This document shows, in pieces, positions 1 through 6,150 of a DNA stretch of 21,745 bases. Location of the stretch: the IMG/VR virus record IMGVR_UViG_3300006305_000046, positions 1-21,745 of that record; one strand, written 5' to 3'. This stretch comes from a virus. Under the pieces are notes generated by a model. That model saw only the letters and a program-made list of their open reading frames with translations, did no database searches and was not told the DNA's origin. The position numbers were made by a program, and so were the translations under genes. Numbering within the stretch: position 1 is the first letter of the stretch; each line of letters begins with the position of its first letter.

Positions 1-2
1 TG

Positions 3-863
3 CCGAATGAAGAGTTTGGTCTGCATATCAAGGACAAGCCAATCATTAGGATGCTCGACGAGTATGGTAAGGCGAACAAGTCGGTCAAGATGGCGTTGAC
101 CCGACTAACACTAGAGCGACAGTTGGGCAGTATCAAGTTACACCCCGACAGTATCGTTTTTGCTACGACGAACAAAGGCTCAGAAGGTGTTGGTGACATA
201 CTAGAGCCACATCAACGTGATAGGCTAATCATTGTCACAGTTCGTAAGACTACTAACACAGAGTGGTTGACATGGGGTTTGAACTTTAAAGATAAGCATG
301 GCAATAGTATCCACCCTGCTGTTCTTGGTTGGGCAAAAGATACACCGCAAGTGTTTGAATCGTTTGAGAACGTGAAGAACCCAGATGACAATCCTTATAT
401 CTTCCACCCTAATCAGCAACGTGTAGCATTCGTTACGCCACGTGGTATGGAGATGGCAAGTGACTTGGTATACAAGCGTGACGTGTTAGGAGACCACATA
501 GTAACGGCAGGTTTGATGGGTACGATTGGCGACAGAGGTGCGTTGGACTTGATGGCATACGTCAAGCTAGCAGATAAGATGCCAAGTCGTGACGATATCA
601 AGAACTCACCGAGTACGGCAAAGATACCCGACAACGTGAGTGCCACAGTTATGGTTGTGTTCCGTTCACTTGGTTCAATGACCAAAGACTTTGTTACACC
701 ATTCATGGAGTATCTTGTTAGGTTGGACATTGAGGCACAAGCTATGTTTGTCAATGGTGTTCGTGCCAAGAACTATCAGCACCAATCAATGGTAATGACC
801 AACGCCAAGTTCACGGAGTGGGCAATGAAGAACCAACATCTCTACCAAGCGGACAAGAAGTAA
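3..863 (+). CDS. MoxR-type AAA+ ATPase, C-terminal part (5' end outside window)
   Basis: The frame is open from the left edge (first full codon at 3), so the ATG at 51 is internal and the protein is truncated. The visible part begins just before a Walker B-like motif: hydrophobic residues then Asp-Glu, encoded at about 57-62 (IIRMLDEYGKA). It continues with the MoxR-type helix LTRLTLERQLG and a sensor-1 strand IVFATTN about 20-25 residues later. LEPHQRDRL follows and probably carries the arginine-finger and sensor region. The Walker A loop must lie upstream. MoxR ATPases act as ATP-driven chaperones or remodelling enzymes, usually beside a VWA-domain partner; such a partner sits two genes downstream (1063-2274). 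The stop TAA at 861-863 shares a base with the next ATG, suggesting translational coupling. The MoxR call is an inference from motif order and context; the target is unknown. Confidence 0.75.
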   Translation, partial: PNEEFGLHIKDKPIIRMLDEYGKANKSVKMALTRLTLERQLGSIKLHPDSIVFATTNKGSEGVGDILEPHQRDRLIIVTVRKTTNTEWLTWGLNFKDKHGNSIHPAVLGWAKDTPQVFESFENVKNPDDNPYIFHPNQQRVAFVTPRGMEMASDLVYKRDVLGDHIVTAGLMGTIGDRGALDLMAYVKLADKMPSRDDIKNSPSTAKIPDNVSATVMVVFRSLGSMTKDFVTPFMEYLVRLDIEAQAMFVNGVRAKNYQHQSMVMTNAKFTEWAMKNQHLYQADKK

Positions 864-1066
864 TGGGTAAGTTCTTTAGTCCAGAGATGGAGGAGTGGCT
901 TACGTACCTTAACGACTTATGCGTGAGGTACGAAGTCAACCCGCATATGGCTCTACGTAGGAGACATATAAAGAAACTGTTTTTCGATAACATTGTTACC
1001 CCTCCAGACGATTGGAGGGAGGTATTGGAAAGCAAAATCAAAAAGATAGGGAAGGAGAAAAGATGA
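863..1066 (+). CDS. Small hypothetical protein between the MoxR-like and VWA-like genes
   Basis: This is a 67-residue protein. The ATG at 863 overlaps the upstream stop (TAATG) and is preferred over the in-frame ATG at 818, which would lie 46 bases inside the ATPase gene. The stop TGA (1064-1066) overlaps the next ATG (1063). The sequence is a short amphipathic helical protein with a charged run (MALRRRHIKK), a PPDDW turn and a lysine-rich tail. No signal peptide, membrane segment or known domain is visible. Its exact fit between the ATPase and the VWA-like gene suggests it belongs to the same complex, perhaps as an adaptor; this is inference from position only. Confidence 0.7.
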   Translation: MGKFFSPEMEEWLTYLNDLCVRYEVNPHMALRRRHIKKLFFDNIVTPPDDWREVLESKIKKIGKEKR

Positions 1067-2274
1067 ACCTATTAATTAAACAGAACCTTACTGTCGAACA
1101 ACGATTACAAAAGGCAGTATCAGATATTATGATGAACGACAAGTACATTGCACTAGCAGGACTACTTGCCATTGGTGGTAGGAGTGTCAGAGATGACATT
1201 CCTACTGCTTGCACTAACGGACGCGACGAGAAGTATGGTCGCATATTCTGTGATGGATTGAATGACCCCGAACTTAGGTTCTTGGTGTTGCATGAGAACT
1301 ATCACAAGTTAGCACGTCATCTACATATCTATCATCATCTATACAAGATAGACCCAGAGGTGGCAAACATGGCGTGTGACTTCTGGATAAACGACAAGCT
1401 AGTCGAGGAGAACAAAGACGATAAGTTCGCCACAATGACTGGTGGACTTGCTATGGGTTGTTACAGCGAAGAGTACAAAGACATGAGCGTCACCGAGATA
1501 TTCAACGCCTTACTTAAAAAGAAAAAGCAAGGTGGTGGTCAAGGTCAGCCGAACGATGGTGGAGGTAAGCCATTCGACACACATGAGTGGGAAGATGCTC
1601 AAGAGTTGTCAACCGAAGAGCAGGAAGAACTAGCCAGAGACATTGATGACGTAATACGTCAAGGTGACATAGTTGCAGGTAAGATGGGTTCGGGTGGCAA
1701 TCGTACCCTTGAAGAGTTCTTGCAACCACAAGTCAACTGGCGTGAAGTCATGCGTGAGTTTATCACAGACACGTGTGCAGGTGGTGACTTCTCAACGTAC
1801 AACAAACCTAATCGACGCTATCTACATCTGGACATCATCATGCCTAGTGGTGTATCGGAGAGGGTCGAGGAACTAGTTTTGGCTATCGACACATCTGGTT
1901 CTATTGGTCAGATGGCGTTGACCACGTTCTTATCCGAAGTCAAAGGTATATGCGACACAGTAAAACCTAGTAAGGTGCGTGTACTCTATTGGGATACGCA
2001 GGTGTGTCGTGACGAGGTGTATGAGATAGATGAGCTTGACGTGTTACCACGATCTACAAAACCAAGTGGAGGTGGTGGTACTATGGTCGAGTGCGTTCCT
2101 CAGTACATGGCAGAACATGGCATCAAACCACAAGCAACTATCATACTAACAGATGGTTACTTGGGTGGGTCATGGGGGCAATGGAATTGTCCTACATTAT
2201 GGGTAATCTTGGATAACAAGAGTACCACAGCAAAGGTGGGTAAGACGTTACACGTTGAATCCGCAAATCTTTAA
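1063..2274 (+). CDS. DUF2201-like protein: HExxH metallopeptidase-like domain plus VWA/MIDAS domain
   Basis: The protein has 403 residues. The ATG at 1063 is preferred because AAGGAG lies at 1052-1057 and it overlaps the previous stop; the in-frame ATG at 1012 would sit deep in the upstream gene. The N-terminal domain has HENYH at residues 77-81, followed by ACDFWIN at about 105-110, the arrangement of the DUF2201 putative metallopeptidase domain. A Gly/Gln-rich linker (about 157-170) and an acidic helical stretch follow. The C-terminal domain looks like a VWA fold with a metal-ion-dependent adhesion site: DTSGS at 276-280, the Thr at 340 after GGGG, and TD at 363-364. In known systems VWA proteins pair with MoxR AAA+ ATPases, as with the gene at the left edge. 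The peptidase activity is unproven; the metal motif could be structural. Domain assignment is fairly sure, role unknown. Confidence 0.8.
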   Translation: MNLLIKQNLTVEQRLQKAVSDIMMNDKYIALAGLLAIGGRSVRDDIPTACTNGRDEKYGRIFCDGLNDPELRFLVLHENYHKLARHLHIYHHLYKIDPEVANMACDFWINDKLVEENKDDKFATMTGGLAMGCYSEEYKDMSVTEIFNALLKKKKQGGGQGQPNDGGGKPFDTHEWEDAQELSTEEQEELARDIDDVIRQGDIVAGKMGSGGNRTLEEFLQPQVNWREVMREFITDTCAGGDFSTYNKPNRRYLHLDIIMPSGVSERVEELVLAIDTSGSIGQMALTTFLSEVKGICDTVKPSKVRVLYWDTQVCRDEVYEIDELDVLPRSTKPSGGGGTMVECVPQYMAEHGIKPQATIILTDGYLGGSWGQWNCPTLWVILDNKSTTAKVGKTLHVESANL

Positions 2275-2277
2275 TCA

Positions 2278-2296
2278 GTTAGTCAAGTTGACTAAC
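2278..2296. repeat. Perfect 19-bp inverted repeat, possible operator or mRNA hairpin
   Basis: GTTAGTCAA and TTGACTAAC are exact reverse complements around one central G. The element starts three bases after the stop of the VWA-like gene and ends 23 bases before the next ATG. As RNA the innermost pairs would open to form the loop; as DNA it would suit a dimeric repressor. No T tract follows, so it does not look like an intrinsic terminator. A second inverted repeat with the same arms (CAGTTAGT and ACTAAC) lies at 4550-4571. Confidence 0.55.
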
Positions 2297-2319
2297 ACAA
2301 CCTTTAGAAGGATATAATT

Positions 2320-3243
2320 ATGGTACTAAGACATACAGATAATAGAGTAAATAGTTTCAGAGATATTGCAAACCGATACGCAACCACTAACCCCATACGT
2401 GGTACGAACATCATACCCATAGGCGATAGGAAGTACAAGTGGGAGCGTATCATCAAGAGGTCGGACACACACTATGACATGGTAATAGATGAGACCTTGT
2501 TTCACTACAACTATGGTAGGAACGACGTAAGAACGCTCGTGTCGTGGGAGATGAAGAACGACATTGAAGTGGTGACAATATACAACGACGGGTTTACTAT
2601 GACATACACGTTCCTTGATAACTTGTTACCTCATGACCTACGTTTCTATGTGTTGGGTAGTTCGGGTCGGCAATACATCAGTATGAATTGGAGGGTTAAT
2701 GATAGAGGTTGGTCATGGGCAGAACCTAACCAAGGCGACAAGGACTTCTATCTACCCAAAGACATGGACAAGCCGTTACAGTTCGCACGTAAACATGCTA
2801 AGTGGCAACACGTCGGTACAGAGTATGTGTTCAAGTATGCCATGACGCAAGTGAACAAAGAGGCAAAGTCAAATATCAAGCCGTACTCTGACAAGTTCTA
2901 CGAGTGGGTCATAACAATGCACGGTATGTTACCATGTGATGATTATCAGTATAACTACAAGATGGAACAAGAGATGTACAAATATATGCAGGACAGTGGT
3001 CTTTCGTATTATGATCGCATTGACGAATACAAGAAGATCATGCGTGACGAGAACCACCCCATGCGTTTACATCTAGCCGTCGATTGGTTACGTGAAAGTC
3101 CATTGTTTGGTTATCGTGGACGGCAGGATATCGATACCAAAGAACAAGCGTCGAAGGTACGAGCGAGTTGGAACAGATGGGTTAACAAGACACTCGGTCT
3201 TACTAAGAACATACATGAAAACAGAGTAGAGGAGGTGAAGTAA
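2320..3243 (+). CDS. Hypothetical protein, 307 residues
   Basis: The ATG at 2320 has AGAAGGA at 2306-2312. The protein is rich in Tyr, Trp, Asp and Lys, lacks a signal peptide or membrane segment, and looks soluble. The first half seems beta-rich (alternating strands around residues 35-130); the second half is more helical and ends in a basic tail. I do not recognise a family or catalytic motif. The stop at 3241-3243 overlaps the next start, so it is the first gene of a four-gene run to 4556. The palindrome just upstream may regulate this run. Composition and codon use look like the neighbours. Confidence 0.75.
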   Translation: MVLRHTDNRVNSFRDIANRYATTNPIRGTNIIPIGDRKYKWERIIKRSDTHYDMVIDETLFHYNYGRNDVRTLVSWEMKNDIEVVTIYNDGFTMTYTFLDNLLPHDLRFYVLGSSGRQYISMNWRVNDRGWSWAEPNQGDKDFYLPKDMDKPLQFARKHAKWQHVGTEYVFKYAMTQVNKEAKSNIKPYSDKFYEWVITMHGMLPCDDYQYNYKMEQEMYKYMQDSGLSYYDRIDEYKKIMRDENHPMRLHLAVDWLRESPLFGYRGRQDIDTKEQASKVRASWNRWVNKTLGLTKNIHENRVEEVK

Positions 3244-3461
3244 TGGCTAAATGGAGTGGTGTATATCTTGAGGACTGTCACAAGTTACTCAAGAAGATTG
3301 AGAAGAAGTTGGAAAAGGTTGTGGACGAAGAAAGCAACCACCAATGGATATCCGTAGGCATGGAGACCGAAATCGAAAACGGAAGATATGCTCTTGCCAA
3401 GGAGCTACAAGAGAGAATTAAAAAATGGAGAAGAGAAATGTTTAGAGAAGGAGAGAAGTAA
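3243..3461 (+). CDS. Small charged helical protein, 72 residues
   Basis: The ATG at 3243 overlaps the previous stop (TAATG), with a strong AGAGGAGG ribosome binding site at 3229-3236 inside the upstream gene. The protein is dominated by Lys, Glu and Arg with periodic Leu/Ile (CHKLLKKIEKKLEKVV), which suggests one or two long amphipathic helices or a short coiled coil. No domain is recognised. The stop at 3459-3461 overlaps the next ATG, so expression is probably coupled on both sides. It could be a small partner of one of the flanking proteins. Confidence 0.7.
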   Translation: MAKWSGVYLEDCHKLLKKIEKKLEKVVDEESNHQWISVGMETEIENGRYALAKELQERIKKWRREMFREGEK

Positions 3462-4303
3462 TGGATATACGATTAGAAACAAAAGTAAGTGAGCTAACGG
3501 AGGTCATACCAAATCGGGGTACGTTCGAATGGAACGTGAAGCAAGCAATACCTCGTGTGAAGATTGGTCAACGCACCAACGGAAAAGATGGTGCGTATCA
3601 TTATGTTTACATGGACGGACACCCACACGTCATGGGGTATCTATACTATGGAGATATGAGAGAGAACCCTAAAGACTTTATCGACCACTACTGTGTAGCG
3701 TCTATCTTCATAAAGAATGGTAAGTATGCTGACTACAACAATAATCACAATGTTGCTATGTCAACTAACTTAGACCAAGCCGTGAAGAACGCCAAGAAAT
3801 ACTTACGTCCTTTACCCTGGGGTGAAGTATCGGGCATACACTATAGGAAGTTTAGACACAAATTCTACGAAAGTCGCAACCACTATCGTGATGAGTTCAA
3901 TGTCTCTACGAACAAAGTTGGTCTAAGTCGTGACTATCTAATACCCGAACTGCAACAGCTTATAGATAGTGGTCACGTGTTTATGGACAACGAATTGCAC
4001 AACAACATCGTGGAAATGTTGAACAAACACAAGGCACACCAAGAGGACAAGCAGAAAGAAATTCGTTGTTCGTTTGTGTATGGCTACATGAAATGGAACA
4101 CAGAAAACTATGTTGTAGTGGATATAGAGAAACAACCATCTAAGTCACTATGGCAGACTTTGGAGTCAACGACCTATACTGCGGATACTCTTCCTGAAAA
4201 TATCAAAGGTAGGGTAATGGCTCTTAACGTGTTAGACGATGATATGTTTGTTGATGATGTGGGCTACAAGATTGGAGACAATATGTTCTATGTCTTACCA
4301 TAA
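3461..4303 (+). CDS. Hypothetical protein, 280 residues, with a C-terminal module repeated in the next gene
   Basis: The ATG at 3461 overlaps the previous stop, with AGAAGGAGAG just upstream. The protein is soluble and rich in Tyr, His and Asn. No known catalytic motif is visible. The last 40 residues (LPENIKGRVMALNVL, then DDVGYKIGDNMFYVLP) match the end of the next protein (LPKWVQEKLALLMML, then SDIGYRASDSEFYIKL) in order and spacing. Both end with a D-x-G-Y then F-Y-aliphatic pattern, so the two C-termini look like copies of one small domain. Function unknown. The 3' end overlaps the next gene by 14 bases. Confidence 0.75.
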   Translation: MDIRLETKVSELTEVIPNRGTFEWNVKQAIPRVKIGQRTNGKDGAYHYVYMDGHPHVMGYLYYGDMRENPKDFIDHYCVASIFIKNGKYADYNNNHNVAMSTNLDQAVKNAKKYLRPLPWGEVSGIHYRKFRHKFYESRNHYRDEFNVSTNKVGLSRDYLIPELQQLIDSGHVFMDNELHNNIVEMLNKHKAHQEDKQKEIRCSFVYGYMKWNTENYVVVDIEKQPSKSLWQTLESTTYTADTLPENIKGRVMALNVLDDDMFVDDVGYKIGDNMFYVLP

Positions 4304-4556
4304 CACACAGGATTACACGTTATACCAAGTTAAGATAGACGCTGATACAAAAAGAGTTCATGTGTCATGTTTAGGTATGTATTGTGTTGACAGCGAATTG
4401 AAAGAGTGGTATGAGTGTATAGACGATTTACCTAAGTGGGTTCAAGAGAAGTTGGCATTGCTGATGATGCTTGAACCCGAACTGGATTATAAATCAGATA
4501 TAGGATACAGAGCAAGCGATAGCGAGTTCTACATTAAATTAAAAGAAAGCAGTTAG
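4290..4556 (+). CDS. Small hypothetical protein, apparent partial paralogue of the preceding gene
   Basis: The ATG at 4290 gives 88 residues and a 14-base overlap with the previous gene; GGAGA lies at 4274-4278. The in-frame ATG at 4239 would overlap by 65 bases and is less likely. The C-terminal half resembles the last 40 residues of the upstream 280-residue protein: an LP then helix, a variable acidic segment, then D-I-G-Y and F-Y-I. This suggests tandem duplication of a small alpha/beta domain. Two Cys residues (CLGMYC) lie about 30-35 residues in. No known family is recognised. The TAG stop (4554-4556) lies inside an inverted repeat. Confidence 0.7.
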   Translation: MSYHNTQDYTLYQVKIDADTKRVHVSCLGMYCVDSELKEWYECIDDLPKWVQEKLALLMMLEPELDYKSDIGYRASDSEFYIKLKESS

Positions 4557-4571
4557 TTGTGTTACTAACTG
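4550..4571. repeat. Inverted repeat with the same arms as 2278-2296, overlapping a stop codon
   Basis: CAGTTAGT (4550-4557) and ACTAACTG (4564-4571) are perfect 8-base arms separated by six bases. The arm CAGTTAGT and the core ACTAAC also occur, spaced by seven bases, at 2276-2296. A weaker hairpin follows (GGGTG at 4576-4580 with CACCC at 4589-4593). The non-coding gap before the nuclease gene (4557-4634) therefore holds two consecutive potential stem-loops and then a GAAAGGA ribosome binding site. No T tract is present. It may be an operator or an mRNA-processing or stabilising hairpin. Confidence 0.5.
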
Positions 4572-4634
4572 ATGGGGGTGGGGCGACTCACCCTCAGAAA
4601 CCAGTGACACCAGTTTTTGAAAGGATATGACGCA

Positions 4635-4976
4635 ATGATGGTAATGACCCCAGAGGCAAAAGTAAAAAAGAAAGTAACCGAACAGCTTAAGAAGTTAGGA
4701 GCGTATTACTTCTACCCTGTAACAGGTGGGTATGGACGTAGCGGAGTGCCTGATATTGTTGGTTGCCATAGAGGTAACTTCTTTGCGTTTGAATGTAAGT
4801 CAGGAAAGAACAAGCCTACAGCATTACAGGATAAGAACTTATCAGACATAGGTGGAGCGGGAGGCATAGCCTGTGTGGTTAATGAAGATAACATGATGGA
4901 TATAGAGAACATACTAAAAGGTATAGACCCCAAACCCGAACAAATAGAAATGGACTTCCCAGTTCAATACGAATAA
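4635..4976 (+). CDS. VRR-NUC domain nuclease (stand-alone)
   Basis: This is a 113-residue protein, close to the size of single-domain phage VRR-NUC proteins. The ATG at 4635 lies nine bases after AAGGA (4621-4625); an in-frame TTG at 4617 sits before that site and is unlikely. The catalytic signature is visible: G-x-P-D at 37-40 (SGVPDIVG), E53-C-K55 in the strand AFECKSG, and a downstream Gln (ALQDKN, residue 65). This is the D...ExK(...Q) PD-(D/E)XK pattern of VRR-NUC. Family members include Holliday-junction or structure-specific nucleases, and phages often carry this short form near replication genes. A role in recombination or branched-DNA resolution is inferred. The substrate cannot be read from sequence. 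Confidence 0.88.
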   Translation: MMVMTPEAKVKKKVTEQLKKLGAYYFYPVTGGYGRSGVPDIVGCHRGNFFAFECKSGKNKPTALQDKNLSDIGGAGGIACVVNEDNMMDIENILKGIDPKPEQIEMDFPVQYE

Positions 4977-4977
4977 T

Positions 4978-5010
4978 CTACCAAGTTTTTTAATATTTTT
5001 GTCTTGGTAG
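4978..5010. repeat. Inverted repeat with AT-rich loop after the nuclease gene
   Basis: CTACCAAG (4978-4985) and CTTGGTAG (5003-5010) are exact reverse complements enclosing 17 mostly A/T bases with two T-rich runs. It begins two bases after the VRR-NUC stop codon (4974-4976). The stem could act as a weak terminator or 3'-end hairpin for the upstream genes, but no T tract follows the 3' arm, so a DNA-level or RNA-processing role is equally possible. Confidence 0.4.
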
Positions 5011-5029
5011 GACGTAAGCAGTGAGAGCG

Positions 5030-5057
5030 TTGAGGACACATGTAAGCATATTATAAT
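5030..5057 (+). promoter_or_regulatory. Sigma70-like promoter candidate
   Basis: TTGAGG (5030-5035) and a perfect TATAAT (5052-5057) are separated by 16 bases. They lie in the largest non-coding gap of the + strand block (4977-5181). A transcript would start near 5064, just before two stable hairpins, and would read into the gene at 5182. The -10 box is exact and the -35 box matches four of six positions. The call rests on motif match and position only. Confidence 0.5.
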
Positions 5058-5064
5058 CGAAATC

Positions 5065-5158
5065 CACTGCAATGAAGGCAGGTTTATCATATATCCTTCC
5101 CTGTAACTTCATCATGGTAGTGCATGTAAAAACTTAGACCCCCCTCGTAGAAGGGGGG
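5065..5158 (+). ncRNA. Structured leader or small RNA candidate with two hairpins
   Basis: The first hairpin pairs ATGAAG (5072-5077) with CTTCAT (5107-5112) and GCAGG (5078-5082) with CCTGT (5100-5104), with a two-base bulge. CACT (5065-5068) with AGTG (5119-5122) may extend it. The second hairpin is very GC-rich: six C (5139-5144) plus T pair with A plus six G (5152-5158) around a six-base loop. It lies 23 bases before the next ATG. No T tract follows on the + strand, so it is not a + strand terminator. On the minus strand the same stem is followed by a T-rich run, so termination of a minus transcript is possible. I read this as a structured 5' leader of the 5182 operon; a free small RNA is an alternative. 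Confidence 0.4.
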
Positions 5159-5181
5159 CAACCAAAGAGAAAGAGAGAGAC

Positions 5182-5409
5182 ATGAAAACAACTTACTATG
5201 TATTACATCTATTGCTAGTCCCTGACATTACAGATCACCACATAAAAATGGGTAGGGTTCACTTCCACGACCACGAAACGTGCATGTATGTAGCACAGAG
5301 CCTACACCAAGTGCGTGACCCAATAATCGGAAAAGCAAACTGCGTAGAGGTAGACAACTTTATAACAGAAGTTAGAATACCATTACCAAAACCAGAGTTT
5401 ATGAAATGA
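5182..5409 (+). CDS. Small hypothetical protein, 75 residues
   Basis: The ATG at 5182 follows a purine-rich ribosome binding region (AAAGAGAGAGA) directly after the GC-rich hairpin. The N-terminus TTYYVLHLLLV is hydrophobic but short and looks like a beta strand rather than a signal peptide. A His-rich segment (HFHDHETC) carries the only early Cys. No known domain or metal-site family is recognised. It is the first gene after the promoter-like motif and heads a tightly overlapping run; its TGA (5407-5409) overlaps the next ATG at 5406. Confidence 0.65.
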   Translation: MKTTYYVLHLLLVPDITDHHIKMGRVHFHDHETCMYVAQSLHQVRDPIIGKANCVEVDNFITEVRIPLPKPEFMK

Positions 5410-5585
5410 CAGATGATTTTAACGACAAGTTCAAACTAAAGCCGATTGCCAAAGATGAAAGACTAAAGCAGGTGCGTCACCTCAAGCCAGAGGTAGTCAA
5501 GAAGTATAAAGACATGATAAGACGTGACATTGCGAAGGGTCTCATTCAACCTGACCAGTTTAACAATAAGGGTAAGAAGAAATGA
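5406..5585 (+). CDS. Small charged protein, 59 residues
   Basis: The frame starts at ATG 5406 (ATGA overlap with the previous stop) and ends at TGA 5583-5585, which overlaps the next ATG at 5582. It begins MTDDFNDKFKLKPIAKDERL and ends in a basic tail NNKGKKK. The sequence is highly charged with an amphipathic middle (VVKKYKDMIRRDI). No family is recognised. Support comes from precise ATGA junctions on both sides and from phage-like composition; alternative frames here give no better gene. Confidence 0.6.
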   Translation: MTDDFNDKFKLKPIAKDERLKQVRHLKPEVVKKYKDMIRRDIAKGLIQPDQFNNKGKKK

Positions 5586-5767
5586 CTGTTATTGTTAGAA
5601 AGGTATCTGAGCGACTGAAAAAGGCACGAGAGAATGCCAAGTTGCACAGAGATTATTTACTACAACAAATAAGAGAAGAGGAGAAATCTAAATGCGTAAA
5701 ATTGCTAAGAAAGAAAGAGTATGGAAGTATGTACTCAAAAATAGGCTTGCAACGCCCAAAGAAGTAG
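5582..5767 (+). CDS. Small basic helical protein, 61 residues, with long out-of-frame overlap
   Basis: The ATG at 5582 overlaps the previous stop (ATGA). Residues 1-36 form a charged helix (VSERLKKARENAKLHRDYLL). The final 25 residues overlap the start of the next gene in another frame for 76 bases (5692-5767). That overlap is unusually long for this window, where most are 1-35 bases. Either the C-terminus is real and the region is dual-coding, or one of the two starts is wrong. The ATGA junction and helical content favour a real gene. No function can be assigned. Confidence 0.55.
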   Translation: MTVIVRKVSERLKKARENAKLHRDYLLQQIREEEKSKCVKLLRKKEYGSMYSKIGLQRPKK

Positions 5768-6150
5768 CGAAGGCGTGTAAGGTATCGTACGGATATGCTT
5801 TGAAACTAATCAATGATTCGGGTACACCAAAAGAAGTTATCATAGCCGAGTCCAAACCCCCTGTCCGCTGTCAGCTACTTGATGAAGCGTCGAGCCTTAC
5901 AGCTACAACTCGTAACAAAGACTATGGTGATGCTGTGGACAACCACGAACATATCGCCCGCATCTATAATGCCATCACAGGACAACGTCTTACAGCAAGA
6001 GACATCACTCTGGTCCACCAGGCGACGAAGTTAGCAAGGCGACAAACAAGTCCGTTGAAAAAAGATCACTACATAGATAACATGGCGTACGTCGGTATCG
6101 AATACGAATGCGCTGTGAAGGAGAAGAATAGTGGACTTAATCACTCTTGA
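5692..6150 (+). CDS. HTH-like N-terminus plus DUF6378-like domain protein
   Basis: This is a 152-residue protein. The ATG at 5692 has AGAGGAGA at 5677-5684. Residues 18-45 (LATPKEVAKACKVSYGYALKLI) look like a helix-turn-helix. Residues about 70-145 fit the phage DUF6378 pattern: R-x-K-x-Y-G, then H-x-x-I-A-R-I-Y, then a helix with K-L-A-R, then D-H-Y-I-D-N-M-A-Y. The function of DUF6378 is not established; its conserved His/Asp/Lys in an all-helical setting is suggestive of nucleotide binding, but that is speculation. It ends 20 bases inside the DNA polymerase gene, so it is likely co-translated with it. Confidence 0.75.
   Translation: MRKIAKKERVWKYVLKNRLATPKEVAKACKVSYGYALKLINDSGTPKEVIIAESKPPVRCQLLDEASSLTATTRNKDYGDAVDNHEHIARIYNAITGQRLTARDITLVHQATKLARRQTSPLKKDHYIDNMAYVGIEYECAVKEKNSGLNHS

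Noticed and set aside
413-769. Minus-strand open frame of 118 codons inside the MoxR-like gene
   Set aside because: It is antisense to a well-supported gene and has no ribosome binding site or recognisable motif.
5072-5137. Possible 21-codon peptide in the leader region
   Set aside because: There is no convincing ribosome binding site, and the same bases form a stable hairpin.
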